35,935 nt of DNA, from positions 1 through 35,935 of the forward strand of contig CAIPZV010000012.1 in NCBI GenBank assembly GCA_903869595.1. Reading direction: 5' to 3'. A program made the position numbers and the translations under genes. This DNA is from an uncultured beta proteobacterium (lineage in GTDB: Bacteria > Pseudomonadota > Gammaproteobacteria > Burkholderiales > Burkholderiaceae_C). Of the stretch, positions 21,270 to 31,411 are shown in pieces (the first letter of the stretch is position 1; each line of letters opens with the position of its first letter). Under the pieces are notes generated by a model that had not been told where the DNA came from, did not search any database, and worked only from the letters and a program-made list of their open reading frames with translations.

Positions 21270-23537
21270 ATGTCCACAACAGAAATTAGGGCCACGCAGA
21301 CGCCGCCCACACCAAAGTCGCAACAATTTTCGAAAGCGCCGTTCCAAGATTCGGCCTTTCAGGACTCGGTACTCATAGAGGCTGCGCCCGGGGAGGTTTT
21401 AAGCGGCTCTATCGACACAGTCCGCGCATCGCATATCACCGCAGGATACGCCCGCTTTACAGAAGAGGAAAAGCTCTCAATCCCTTTGCTGGGTGCGGTA
21501 TCAATCGAAAAACTGCTTCGCAATCTCTATTATTTATTGGGAATATTCTTATTCTTCACACTAGTGCTTACTTATTACTCATTCAAGCACTCTGAATTAA
21601 CTGCGCACAAGGTCAAAACGGTTGGTGAGTCCCTTATGCAAGCGCAGCGAATGGCGAAGTCTGCCAATGAAGCACTGCTAGGAGCTACACGCGGATTTGA
21701 TGAACTAAGCGATAGCTCCGGGCAATTGAGAAGCGGCCTCCAAAGCTTGGAAGCTGGCTCCATACTTGCGCCTCTGGTTGATATCGGCGATGCGGAGAGC
21801 AACGCGGCTTGGGGCGACGTGTCTCAAGTGGCGGACAGATCATTGAACGCGGTAGGCATCATTCTCAGTCAAAAAGCATTGTTGACGGGATTGAGTGATG
21901 CACTCAAAGCACTAAACAGCAGTTCGGATGACTTACTGGATTTGATCCGCGAAATTATTGCCGGGAAGATGCAAAAAAATGCCACGCCTTCTGATATTTT
22001 CGCGCTTGCAGAGTTGTCCGCCTTAAGTCAGCGCATCGCCAAGTCGTCTAACGAGTTTTTCACCACCCGAGGGATTAGCCTACCATCAGTTTTCTTGCTT
22101 CGGCAGGATATTGCCACCTTTGACACCATTACACAGGCATTGCTCAACGGAGATGCTGGCCTCAAGATTAGCCCCACAAAAGACCCTGCTATTCGTGAGC
22201 AAATTGAGTCATTGGTTGCCCAGTTCAAAGAAATAAAGCGTAGTGCAATGGAGCTTTCCGATAACTTACCTCGTTTAGCCCAAGCCCGCGAGGCACAGGC
22301 TTTAATTATCAAAGACAGCGACAATTTGCGGATCAGTCTTGGCGTCCTTGGAGCCAGTTACTTGGAGCGGCAATCTGCTTATGAGGATCCGCGTTCTGCA
22401 CTGGCTGTCGCTGCGACTTTGCTATTGCTTTCGATAGTTGCATTGATTGCGATTCAAATACTTGGCGCGAGACAACGTCGTGACGTGGCAGTTCAACGTG
22501 CCCTAGAGGCGCAAGAGATAGGTAAGAAGACTCAACAGGTGAGTGATGCCATTCAAGTTGCCATTTTGCGTTTGATGAATGAGTTACAGGCTGTAGCTGA
22601 GGGTGATTTAACACGACAAGCAACGGTTACTGAAGACATTACAGGTGCTATTGCGGACTCCATAAATTACACCGTTGAAGAGCTGCGCGCGTTAGTGATG
22701 AACGTTCAGGTGACTGCCGATAGGGTTGCAAAGACCACCACGCAGGTCAGGACCACAGCAGATGCTCAGCTTGCTACATCCAATCAGCAGTTGCGGGAGA
22801 TCCGTCAAACGGGCCAGTCGGTGTTGGAGATGGCCGGTCGCATCAATGATGTGTCATCCCGTGCTCAAAACTCAGCCGAAGTGGCAAGGCAGTCGCTGCA
22901 AGCGTCCAACTCGGGCTTGCTTGCAGTTCAAAATACCATTGGGGGTATGAACGTCTTAAGAGATCAGATACAGGAGACCTCTAAGCGGATTAAACGTCTT
23001 GGCGAGTCTTCACAAGAGATTGGCGAGATAACGCAGATTATTTCTGACATTACTGAGCAAACCAATGTGTTGGCACTCAATGCGGCAATTCAAGCGGCAT
23101 CCGCAGGGGAGGCTGGGCGTGGATTTGTGGTTGTAGCCGAAGAGGTGCAGCGTCTAGCAATTCGTTCCGCTGACGCAACGCAACAAATTGCGGTTATCGT
23201 AAGAGCAATTCAAAGCGATACCCAGGATGCGATCGGCGCAATGGAGCGCTCCGCTCAGGGTGTGGTGTCAGGGGCTACGTTATCGGATACCGCAGGCGCT
23301 GCTTTGAAAGAGATCGACCGTATCACGCGCCGTGTCGCTGACCAGGTTGAGCAAATTTCCGAGATTGCTTCGCGCGAATCCGTAATGGCTAATGATGTCG
23401 CCGCCAGCATTCAAAATATCTTTGCGGTCACAGAACAAACAGAGAAAGACAATCTTGCTACCTCAGACGAGGTGCAGCGTCTAGCCGCTGTTGCCAACGA
23501 ATTGCGCGGTTCAGTGGCCCGCTTCAAGGTGAGCTAA
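21270..23537 (+). CDS. pilJ: Type IV pilus methyl-accepting chemotaxis protein PilJ
   Basis: A receptor of about 755 residues. A cytoplasmic N-terminal tail of about 84 residues precedes helix 1 (about 85-104). The periplasmic region holds two PilJ-type repeats ([13 protein letters not shown] and [13 protein letters not shown]). Helix 2 (about 378-400) leads to HAMP and the signalling hairpin, whose tip is [20 protein letters not shown] (about 590-640). AAGGGG at 21258-21263 gives ideal spacing to ATG 21270; ATG 21267 just before it and GTG 21252 are in frame. PilJ senses pilus-linked surface contact or interacts with pilin. It follows pilI and precedes chpA, with no pilK or cheR-like gene after it. 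Confidence 0.92.
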   Translation: MSTTEIRATQTPPTPKSQQFSKAPFQDSAFQDSVLIEAAPGEVLSGSIDTVRASHITAGYARFTEEEKLSIPLLGAVSIEKLLRNLYYLLGIFLFFTLVLTYYSFKHSELTAHKVKTVGESLMQAQRMAKSANEALLGATRGFDELSDSSGQLRSGLQSLEAGSILAPLVDIGDAESNAAWGDVSQVADRSLNAVGIILSQKALLTGLSDALKALNSSSDDLLDLIREIIAGKMQKNATPSDIFALAELSALSQRIAKSSNEFFTTRGISLPSVFLLRQDIATFDTITQALLNGDAGLKISPTKDPAIREQIESLVAQFKEIKRSAMELSDNLPRLAQAREAQALIIKDSDNLRISLGVLGASYLERQSAYEDPRSALAVAATLLLLSIVALIAIQILGARQRRDVAVQRALEAQEIGKKTQQVSDAIQVAILRLMNELQAVAEGDLTRQATVTEDITGAIADSINYTVEELRALVMNVQVTADRVAKTTTQVRTTADAQLATSNQQLREIRQTGQSVLEMAGRINDVSSRAQNSAEVARQSLQASNSGLLAVQNTIGGMNVLRDQIQETSKRIKRLGESSQEIGEITQIISDITEQTNVLALNAAIQAASAGEAGRGFVVVAEEVQRLAIRSADATQQIAVIVRAIQSDTQDAIGAMERSAQGVVSGATLSDTAGAALKEIDRITRRVADQVEQISEIASRESVMANDVAASIQNIFAVTEQTEKDNLATSDEVQRLAAVANELRGSVARFKVS

Positions 23538-23583
23538 TTCCATTGATCGCCTGTCACGTGTGTCGAAGGGGGATGTATTCATC

Positions 23584-26500
23584 ATGACGCAATCCACGCC
23601 AATAATTGAAGATGGCGCTCCGTCTTCAGACCTGGGTCCGCTCACTTGGGTACTGCCTGACTTGCGCAAGTCGCTGCCGCTCGCAGTTAACGCAGTTCGT
23701 CAGTATCTCTTAGAGCTTAAGCCACAAGATGCTTCTGTAGGTGCGTCTGTGCAGTTTGGAAATTTGAAGGATGCAAGACGCTTGTTTTACCAGGCGCGTA
23801 GTGCCTTAGAGATGATTGGGCTTAACGTGGCTGCTCGTTTGCTTACAGCTAGCGACAGCGTGGTCAAAATCTTCTCGGAGACTCCGGCCGTTTGCACTGA
23901 AGGTTCACTAATTGCGCTTGAAAAAGCTCAGGCGGCACTTCTTGAGTTTTTGGATGCGCTGCTTAAAGGCAGAAATGCATCGCCATTAGGTCTATTTCCT
24001 CAATATCGTGGACTTTTAGAATTGTTGGATGGTCAGCGCGTTCATCCTGCGGATTTGTGGGTGCAGAAATGGTCTTGGCGCGAGGTGCATCCTCCAGAGG
24101 GCTTGTCAGTTGCCGCAATCCCACCGCGTCGGAAGACGCAATTGGTACACGCTCTTTTGAAGTTTTTGAATACGGGCGAAAGCGCGGCTGCCGGTGATTT
24201 GAAGTCGGCTTGTATCAGTATGCTCCCCCATTCAAGGTCACATCAGACCACAATATTCTGGTTGATCGCCGCCGGATTTTTCGAAGCCTGTGAGCATGGC
24301 TTGGTACCTTTGGACGTTTATGCTAAGCGTACTGCATCGCAACTTCTTCAACAACTCAGCGCCGCATTTCAAGACGATGCAACGGATGCGCAAGTCCTCG
24401 CGCAGGACGCCACCTTCTTCTGTATGCGGGCATCTACGGTACCAACGCAGCATACCCCCTTACTCAGTGCCGTAAAAAGCGCCTACTCCTCATTAGGCAG
24501 CCCCAAAATTGATTACAACCAGCCTCGATATGGCAAATATGACCCAATACAAGTGGAATTCCTGAGGCGTCGATTAGCCTCGTTGTCGGAAAGTTGGTCT
24601 GCATTGGTGGGCGGTGATAGCAGCCAAAGCGATGTGGTTCTGGATAGTCTGCAATCAGTAACGGATATTTTGCCAAAGCTGAGTCCCGAGACCGCCAAGC
24701 TTGTTGGCGTATTGAGGCGCATCGTTGATCTGACGATTAAGCCGGGTGCGAAACCCAACCCACTACTAGCCATGGAAGTGGCCACGACGCTTTTGTATCT
24801 TGAGGCAGTCTATGACGATGTGGAGGCTTCTGACGAAGCGATACGCGAACGAATCGATATACTGGTACGGCGACTGGTGCAGGTAACGGAAGGTGGTACT
24901 CCTGCAGTATTTGAACCCTGGATGGAAGCACTCTATCGACGCCTTAGTGAGCGTCAAAGGATGGGTAGTGTGACCAGCGAATTGAGGATCACTTTGGCGG
25001 CTGTCGAAGCAGCCTTGGAAAAATACTTACACAATCCACTAGATAGTGCCATGTTGTCCCTAGTTTCAGGGCATCTATCTCAAATGCATGGCGTATTTTC
25101 AGTGCTGGGCTTACAACAAGCGGTCAACGCTGTTTTCAAAATTAGAGAGATTTTGGATACGCATCTGGCTGCTGAAAAGCGCAATCGACCGATACCTCTG
25201 CAGCTTTATGAACAGATCGCTCGAAGCGTCAGCACGATGGGCTTTCTGGTGGACATGCTCAATTATCAAATAGAGATTGCCAAGGAGGTGTTCGTGTACG
25301 ACGCCCAGGCAGGAGAATTTAGGTACTTGAATGGCAGGGGAATGGCTGGCAAAAGGATTTCCCTACCTATGGGAGCCAAGCCGGAGTCGCAAACTTTGGT
25401 CGTCGCAAGGGTGCCAGCGATTGGTAGGGGCTTGGAGTCAAAACGGGCGCCACACACCATTTCTGTCGGTCCAAAAGTCCTCGGCAAAAAAGCACCTGTA
25501 GAGCTTGGTGAGGACGATGATGTAGAGACATTAACCATATTCTTAGATGAGACGACCAGTATTGTCGAGGACGCTAGACGGGCCTTGCCAGCGCTTGACA
25601 CAGATCCGACGCACTTTGACCATATATTGCTTGTTCGACGAGCATTTCATACTCTCAAGGGCAGCGCTCGCATGGTTGGATTGACTGAATTCGGCGAGGC
25701 TGCGTGGGCATTCGAGCAACTGATGAACCAGTGGATTGAAGCGCATAAAAAGCCAACGAATGAACTTATTAGCCTAATCGCACAAGCACTAGCGGCATTT
25801 TCAAATTGGTCGCAAGCCATTCGACAAAGAAAAATTACATACTGGACTGAAGCGCAATTTCGAGCATCTGCCGATGCGATGCGAGTGGAAGCCCGCCTGT
25901 TGCCATTGTGGCAAGCTGAGAAACAGTTGTGGGCAAGTGATCCGACGCAGAACGCGCCGATCTCGCAAGGCGACCTTATTTCAGAGCCGCTGCAGTTTGC
26001 GCAATTGGCTGGTAGTGAACAGCAAACTTCAAATGCGCTCCCAACCACTGTCGACTTGCCTATGCAGGCAGCGGACATCGTTTCAGACCACTCGGAAGTC
26101 CTTGTAAGCGCAATGAGTGAAGTTGGCCGGGATGGCATGACCGATAGCGGACAGTTTGAAATATTGGGAGATATTCCAGCGCCTGTTGATCTCGTAGCAA
26201 GCGCTGCAATGCAGGTCAGTCCCTCGGCAATTCCCGCTGACATTTTTGACATTTTCATTTCCGAAACGGCTCAATGGGCCAAGAGCTTATCGACTTGCCT
26301 TAGCGATTGGCAATACAACGCCGCCAACACCAATATTCGAGCTGCAGAAGCGCTTGCGCATTCCATACGCGGAAATGCTGCCGCTGTGGGCGTCCATGCT
26401 ATCGCAGAGCTGGCGCAAGCCATAGAGCAAACAATCGGCCGTATGCAACCCATCAAGCAAGTGCCAGAAAAGTACATTGCTTTGTTCAAAGAGGCTGCAG

Positions 26501-29106
26501 CTTCAGTGCAGGCTATGGTTGAATATTGTGCCGTCCATCGAACTGCCCTTGCGGACCCAGCCATGTTGACCCGGCTTGACGCGCTAGATGCAACTGTTTT
26601 GGGACAAGCTGCGCTGCTTGCCGGGGTGCAAGAGGTAAATGGTGATACGCAGCTTAGCTCTGAGTTGGTGGACCCTGGTGTGGATTTATCTTTTTTCTCA
26701 GCATCTGGGTCAACGCTGGAACCGATTGTCGGATTTGAATCTAGCCCTCAGGCTAAACCGAAGGCGCAGACCGAGGAAATGGAAGACCGTTTGGATAGTC
26801 AAGATGAGCTTGATTACGATTTGTTACCGGTATTTCAAGAGGAAGCCGTTGAACTTTTGCCCGCTTTGGGGTTGGCATTAAGGCAATGGGTTGCACATCT
26901 TGGGGATGCGGCCCTTCGAGCCAATACATTGCGTTTGCTGCATACGCTCAAAGGGAGCGGTCGGCTGATCGGAGCATTTCGGCTTGGCGAGTTAGCCCAC
27001 CGAATGGAGTCAGAGATCGAGCAACTGCCCTCGCATGACTTGTCACGCATGCATCTAGAGCCCTTGCTCGCGCGCTTTGATCGATTGCAAGCCCTGTTTG
27101 AGGTATTGGGGGAGGACCGCAAGGAAAATCTAGGTCCTACTAGCGTTGACCCTTCGATCCAAAATGACACTGCCCAGCATGACCATGCGTTGATGTCTTC
27201 AGGTGCGAGTCCGCAGGCATTACGACCCTTAGCATGGATGGCCAGTGGGTTGATCCGTGTTCGGACCTCCTTAGTCGAGCGACTGGTCGATGGCGTCGGC
27301 GAAGTGTCGGTGTATCGTTCTCACGCAGAAACCCATTTAGCCCAAATGGGCAATGCCTTAGGTGATTTGAATCTAACCCTGGACAGGCTTGCTACGCAAT
27401 TGCGTGAGCTTGAGTTGCAGGCGGACATGCACATTCAGTCCCGCAATATTTTGGGTTCCGATGCTATGCAGCAATTCGATCCCTTGGAGTTTGACCGATT
27501 CACACGGCTGCAAGAAATCGCGCGCATGATGACCGAGGCTGTAGGCGACGTGTCGACGGTACGCCGAAACGTTCTCAACGCGCTGTCGGCTTCTCAGCAC
27601 GATCTTGAGCAACAGTCGCGCCAACTCCGGCAACTACAGCGAGATTTGCTTCGAATGCGCCTGGTCGAGTTTGAGGTTATTGCGGACCGTCTGTACAGCG
27701 TTGTCCGCCTAGCTGCCAAAGAGCTTGGCAAACAGGTGGTTTTGGAATTGCAGGGTGGGGAAATTGATTTAGATCGTAGCGTGCTTGAGCGGATGACGCC
27801 CTCATTCGAGCATTTATTGCGCAATGCAGTAGCGCATGGAATCGAATCGACGGACGAGCGTAGCGCCGCGGGTAAATCAGCTGTTGGTGCGATTAAGGTG
27901 GTCGTGAACCAGGAGGGCAACGACGTGGCGATACAAGTGAGCGACGACGGCAGAGGCTTTTCCCTGAAGCGTATTCGTGAAAAAGCCATGGCTCTGGGCT
28001 TGATTGCGCCTGGTGAAGAATTGGATCGGGAAGCAACGATAAAAATCTTGTTTACCCAGGGCTTTTCCACGGTAGGCCAGGTTACCGAATTGGCCGGACG
28101 CGGTATTGGTTTGGATGTCGTCCTATCGGAAGTGCGAGCCTTAGGTGGCCGCATCGAAACGCAATCTGAAGAAGGTGTAGGAACCACCTTTAAACTGGTC
28201 TTCCCACTTACCACCGCGGTGACCCAAGTGCTGATTTTTCGAGTAGGGGAGGCATGTTTTGGTATCCCGGTTGGACTAGTTCAAGCCGTTGCCCGTGCCT
28301 CACCAAATAAGATTAAGGTGGCCTATGAAGAAGGTGAAATTATTACGGAGCAGGGGCAAGCCATTTTGTTTTATGGTTCGGGTCCTTTGCTGCAAATCAA
28401 GCAAGATGAGGTGGATATCGAAGCCAACTCACTTCCTCTCTTAATTTTACGTAGTGCGGGCCAGGGCCTCGCTCTACATGTGGACGAGGTACTTGGTAAT
28501 CGCGAGGTAGTTGTAAAAAACATGGGGCCGCAACTATCGCGCTTGCCTGGTTTAGCAGGCATTGCCATATTACCGAGCGGTGAACCCATCCTAATCTACA
28601 ACCCCATCGCCTTGGCTAACGTCTATGGCAATGAAGTTCGCAAAGCGCAGACTGTCGACCATCTTGCCGCTGGGACTGCGACAGCACCGGTAAAAGTGCA
28701 AGCCCCCTTAATATTGGTGGTTGACGACGCGCTCACTGTGCGGCGTGTAATTGAAAGGCTTCTGTTACGCGAGGGCTACCGCGTTGCACTGGCCAACGAT
28801 GGCGTACACGCCTTGCAGGTGCTGGAGCAGCAGCGACCTTTGATGGTCCTTTCGGATATTGAAATGCCGCGCATGGACGGCTTTGAGCTCGCTCGTAGCA
28901 TCCGTTCGCGCCCTGAATATGCGGACTTGCCCATTGTCATGATTACTTCACGCATTGCGCAAAAACACCGCGACCATGCCATGTCGCTTGGCGTAAACCA
29001 TTACCTCGGCAAGCCCTATTCTGAATCAGCGCTTCTTGGTCTTATCCGGGACCAAGTACAGGCTAGCGGCATTGCCGCAGAACTGCATCAAGCGTTAAAT
29101 GTCTGA
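23584..29106 (+). CDS. chpA: Hybrid chemotaxis kinase ChpA (PilL)
   Basis: A 1,840-residue CheA-type kinase. The first ~550 residues are helical and FimL-like with no clear phospho-acceptor. Three Hpt domains follow, with histidines at about 689 (HTLKGSARMVG), 926 (HSIRGNAAAVG) and 1120 (HTLKGSGRLIG). A long helical dimerisation segment precedes the ATPase domain (HLLRNAVAHGIES at about 1410, DDGRGFSLKRI, LAGRGIGLDVVLSEV), a CheW-like domain (from about 1545) and a C-terminal receiver with Asp1758 (LSDIEMPRMDGFELA). It is shorter than the ~2,470-residue Pseudomonas ChpA, which has more Hpt-like domains. It should phosphorylate PilG and PilH. ATG 23584 follows AAGGGGG at a somewhat long 11-base spacing; GTG 23560 is an alternative. 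Confidence 0.92.
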   Translation: MTQSTPIIEDGAPSSDLGPLTWVLPDLRKSLPLAVNAVRQYLLELKPQDASVGASVQFGNLKDARRLFYQARSALEMIGLNVAARLLTASDSVVKIFSETPAVCTEGSLIALEKAQAALLEFLDALLKGRNASPLGLFPQYRGLLELLDGQRVHPADLWVQKWSWREVHPPEGLSVAAIPPRRKTQLVHALLKFLNTGESAAAGDLKSACISMLPHSRSHQTTIFWLIAAGFFEACEHGLVPLDVYAKRTASQLLQQLSAAFQDDATDAQVLAQDATFFCMRASTVPTQHTPLLSAVKSAYSSLGSPKIDYNQPRYGKYDPIQVEFLRRRLASLSESWSALVGGDSSQSDVVLDSLQSVTDILPKLSPETAKLVGVLRRIVDLTIKPGAKPNPLLAMEVATTLLYLEAVYDDVEASDEAIRERIDILVRRLVQVTEGGTPAVFEPWMEALYRRLSERQRMGSVTSELRITLAAVEAALEKYLHNPLDSAMLSLVSGHLSQMHGVFSVLGLQQAVNAVFKIREILDTHLAAEKRNRPIPLQLYEQIARSVSTMGFLVDMLNYQIEIAKEVFVYDAQAGEFRYLNGRGMAGKRISLPMGAKPESQTLVVARVPAIGRGLESKRAPHTISVGPKVLGKKAPVELGEDDDVETLTIFLDETTSIVEDARRALPALDTDPTHFDHILLVRRAFHTLKGSARMVGLTEFGEAAWAFEQLMNQWIEAHKKPTNELISLIAQALAAFSNWSQAIRQRKITYWTEAQFRASADAMRVEARLLPLWQAEKQLWASDPTQNAPISQGDLISEPLQFAQLAGSEQQTSNALPTTVDLPMQAADIVSDHSEVLVSAMSEVGRDGMTDSGQFEILGDIPAPVDLVASAAMQVSPSAIPADIFDIFISETAQWAKSLSTCLSDWQYNAANTNIRAAEALAHSIRGNAAAVGVHAIAELAQAIEQTIGRMQPIKQVPEKYIALFKEAAASVQAMVEYCAVHRTALADPAMLTRLDALDATVLGQAALLAGVQEVNGDTQLSSELVDPGVDLSFFSASGSTLEPIVGFESSPQAKPKAQTEEMEDRLDSQDELDYDLLPVFQEEAVELLPALGLALRQWVAHLGDAALRANTLRLLHTLKGSGRLIGAFRLGELAHRMESEIEQLPSHDLSRMHLEPLLARFDRLQALFEVLGEDRKENLGPTSVDPSIQNDTAQHDHALMSSGASPQALRPLAWMASGLIRVRTSLVERLVDGVGEVSVYRSHAETHLAQMGNALGDLNLTLDRLATQLRELELQADMHIQSRNILGSDAMQQFDPLEFDRFTRLQEIARMMTEAVGDVSTVRRNVLNALSASQHDLEQQSRQLRQLQRDLLRMRLVEFEVIADRLYSVVRLAAKELGKQVVLELQGGEIDLDRSVLERMTPSFEHLLRNAVAHGIESTDERSAAGKSAVGAIKVVVNQEGNDVAIQVSDDGRGFSLKRIREKAMALGLIAPGEELDREATIKILFTQGFSTVGQVTELAGRGIGLDVVLSEVRALGGRIETQSEEGVGTTFKLVFPLTTAVTQVLIFRVGEACFGIPVGLVQAVARASPNKIKVAYEEGEIITEQGQAILFYGSGPLLQIKQDEVDIEANSLPLLILRSAGQGLALHVDEVLGNREVVVKNMGPQLSRLPGLAGIAILPSGEPILIYNPIALANVYGNEVRKAQTVDHLAAGTATAPVKVQAPLILVVDDALTVRRVIERLLLREGYRVALANDGVHALQVLEQQRPLMVLSDIEMPRMDGFELARSIRSRPEYADLPIVMITSRIAQKHRDHAMSLGVNHYLGKPYSESALLGLIRDQVQASGIAAELHQALNV

Positions 29107-31347
29107 AATCGCCGCCAGCAATTCGTCCGTGCTTAGCAACTCGGACATCAGCACTGGCGCTCTGCCCGCCCTCTGCAAGACATAAACTGGCACGCCGCTG
29201 CGGCCCAGTTGCTGTAATGCCTGGCTAATGGCTGCGTCGCGCCGGGTCCAATCGGCGCGTAGCAATACTACTTTTTTGTCAGTAAACGCTTGCATCACTT
29301 GCGGTTTGGATAAGACCTGTTGTTCGTTGTACTGGCAGGTAATGCACCAAGCAGCCGTAAAGTCAACAAACACGGGACGCCCGGACGCTAAGGCTTCTTG
29401 CTCAGCTTGCGCGGTCCAGTTTTCCCAAGTGTTCGCCTGCGCATTGTGTTGCCCGGCGACAGCGCTTGTATCCACTTGCGAGGCCACGCGCAAGGCAAGG
29501 CTACCGGTTAACACGGAAACCAGGAGCGCCACAGCGCCAAACCCCAGTGCCGCGCGACCAGGCAAGTGCAAAGCCCAAAGGCACATGGACAGGCACAAAA
29601 GTACAGCTACCAGCATGGCGGCAACATCCAGGCCAGCCATATGGGCCAAGACCCACACCAGCCAAACCACCGTCGCTGCCATCGGGAACACCATAAACCG
29701 GCGCAAATACTCCATCCAGGGGCCGGGCCTAGGCAATTGGCGCGCTAGGGCAGTGCTGTTGCTGACCAGCGCGTAGGGCAGCGCCAGCCCCAAGCCAAGC
29801 GCTATAAAAATTAGCATGGCTTGCCATCCGGGTAAGGTCATCGCCAAGCCTAAAGACGCGCCCATAAATGGGGCGGTGCAGGGCGAGGCGACGACGACGG
29901 CCAGGACCCCCGAGAGTGCTGCATCCGTGACAGGGTTACGCAACTGCAGCCCAGCCAAACTATTGGGAACCAGTCTGGACACATCCAGTAAGTCCATTAA
30001 ATTCAGGCAAATCAGCGTAAACAAGGTCGCCAGTGCGGCAATGAACACGGGGGATTGCAAATGAAACCCCCATCCCAGCGCCTGACCACCTGCGCGCAGA
30101 CCCAAAAGCAAAGCACCCAATGTGGTCATCGATAGCAGCACGCCGCCGGTATAGGCCGCCGCCTGGGCCCTGCGCTGATTGGCCGTCGCTTGTAAGGTGG
30201 CCAAGCCAAGGGCCTTGAGGGCTAGTACCGGGAAGACGCAGGGCATGAGATTCAGTAGCAAACCCCCAGCGAAAGCCGCCAAAACTGCGCCCCAAAAAGC
30301 GAGTGTCGGATGGCTGGATGGCATAGTAGGGATGGCGTTTCCGCTGGATGCGGACGCCGGTTCACTATTTGCGGGCTTGTGTGTCGTTTCAGGCCATTTT
30401 CCTGGTGCGGCCAAGGTGGCGCGCACGGAATCACCCGCATTGGAAAACACAAAAGCCAGGGCATCAGGCCCGCCAACGCGCTGCGCTGAGAACGGCACCA
30501 CCGCTTTCCAGGTATCCCCGTCCCATCCCTGGGTGCCAGCGGCCACGCGCCCCTCTCGTACTGCGGCTGCGGAGGCTAGCTGGTCTTGCGGATCGGGCAG
30601 CAAAGGCGTTGCAAACACCGAGGCAACTTCAGGAAAGGCCGCAATCGCTTTGCCGCGCCAGGCCTGGGGTAAACCTTTGACGTGCAAAAGCAGCCCGTCG
30701 GGCACAAACTCGCTTTGTACCTGGCCACCAAAACTTACCGGTCGCTTTTGAAGTGCCGCTTCAAACAACGCACCGTGCATAGCCGTCGAGCCTTGCACCG
30801 GAACCGTCAGCGTGAAATCCCCTTCCTGCGGTATGCATTCCTGGCGGCACACCAGCCAGGACGCATGAAGGCGCACCGTAAAACTGTCCCCATTCGTTTG
30901 AAATCCTTTTTCCAATTGCACCGGGACGGGAAGTAAAACTTGCCCCTCATAGCCCAGATTGGCCAGCGCGCCAATCTTAATTTTTTGGGGTAATGGCCAG
31001 TCAATGGCGCCTGCTTGCGCACCAGCGGGCAAAGTCCATTGCATTTCGGTAGGCAAACCAGAATCGCCGGGGTTGACCCAGTAGGTGTGCCATTGGGGCT
31101 GATGGTTCAGCAGTAAGCCCAAGCGCAAAGGTTTACCGGTGCCAATCCCTTGGGGCGCAAATGCCACCAACTCGGCCCGCAGCTCCGGGTATTGCGCCAC
31201 CGCGCTGTCCTGACCCGACGTCTTGGCGCCGGCGACGCCCATACTGCCAATCAGCAAAAACAGCAGGAAAGCCTGGCGCGCGCGGGGCCGTACGGCTAGG
31301 AAAAGGCCCCGAACGGAGCGATGAAAAACCATCAAATGAATAGACAT
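29095..31347 (-). CDS. dsbD: DsbD/ScsB-type protein-disulfide reductase
   Basis: A 750-residue inner-membrane protein that passes electrons from cytoplasmic thioredoxin to periplasmic partners. A signal segment (about residues 24-41) leads to a periplasmic N-domain with a Cys pair at 167 and 171 (LVCRQECIPQEG). About eight membrane helices follow, with the paired cysteines Cys370 (LMPCVFPVLALKAL) and Cys490 (VVASPCTAPFMGAS). The C-terminal thioredoxin domain carries Cys668/Cys671 (AAWCITCQYNE). All six redox cysteines are present. The Cx3C N-domain pair fits the ScsB-like branch better than E. coli DsbD (Cx5C). ATG 31347 or 31332 is likely; neither has a clear ribosome binding site. Its 3' end overlaps chpA by 12 bases, tail to tail. 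Confidence 0.9.
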   Translation of the reverse strand: MSIHLMVFHRSVRGLFLAVRPRARQAFLLFLLIGSMGVAGAKTSGQDSAVAQYPELRAELVAFAPQGIGTGKPLRLGLLLNHQPQWHTYWVNPGDSGLPTEMQWTLPAGAQAGAIDWPLPQKIKIGALANLGYEGQVLLPVPVQLEKGFQTNGDSFTVRLHASWLVCRQECIPQEGDFTLTVPVQGSTAMHGALFEAALQKRPVSFGGQVQSEFVPDGLLLHVKGLPQAWRGKAIAAFPEVASVFATPLLPDPQDQLASAAAVREGRVAAGTQGWDGDTWKAVVPFSAQRVGGPDALAFVFSNAGDSVRATLAAPGKWPETTHKPANSEPASASSGNAIPTMPSSHPTLAFWGAVLAAFAGGLLLNLMPCVFPVLALKALGLATLQATANQRRAQAAAYTGGVLLSMTTLGALLLGLRAGGQALGWGFHLQSPVFIAALATLFTLICLNLMDLLDVSRLVPNSLAGLQLRNPVTDAALSGVLAVVVASPCTAPFMGASLGLAMTLPGWQAMLIFIALGLGLALPYALVSNSTALARQLPRPGPWMEYLRRFMVFPMAATVVWLVWVLAHMAGLDVAAMLVAVLLCLSMCLWALHLPGRAALGFGAVALLVSVLTGSLALRVASQVDTSAVAGQHNAQANTWENWTAQAEQEALASGRPVFVDFTAAWCITCQYNEQQVLSKPQVMQAFTDKKVVLLRADWTRRDAAISQALQQLGRSGVPVYVLQRAGRAPVLMSELLSTDELLAAISDI

Positions 31348-31411
31348 GTGGTGAAGTGCAAATCCAGGCGCGCCAAAACGGGGGAAATCCGGGTAACTGC
31401 CTAGGCAAACA

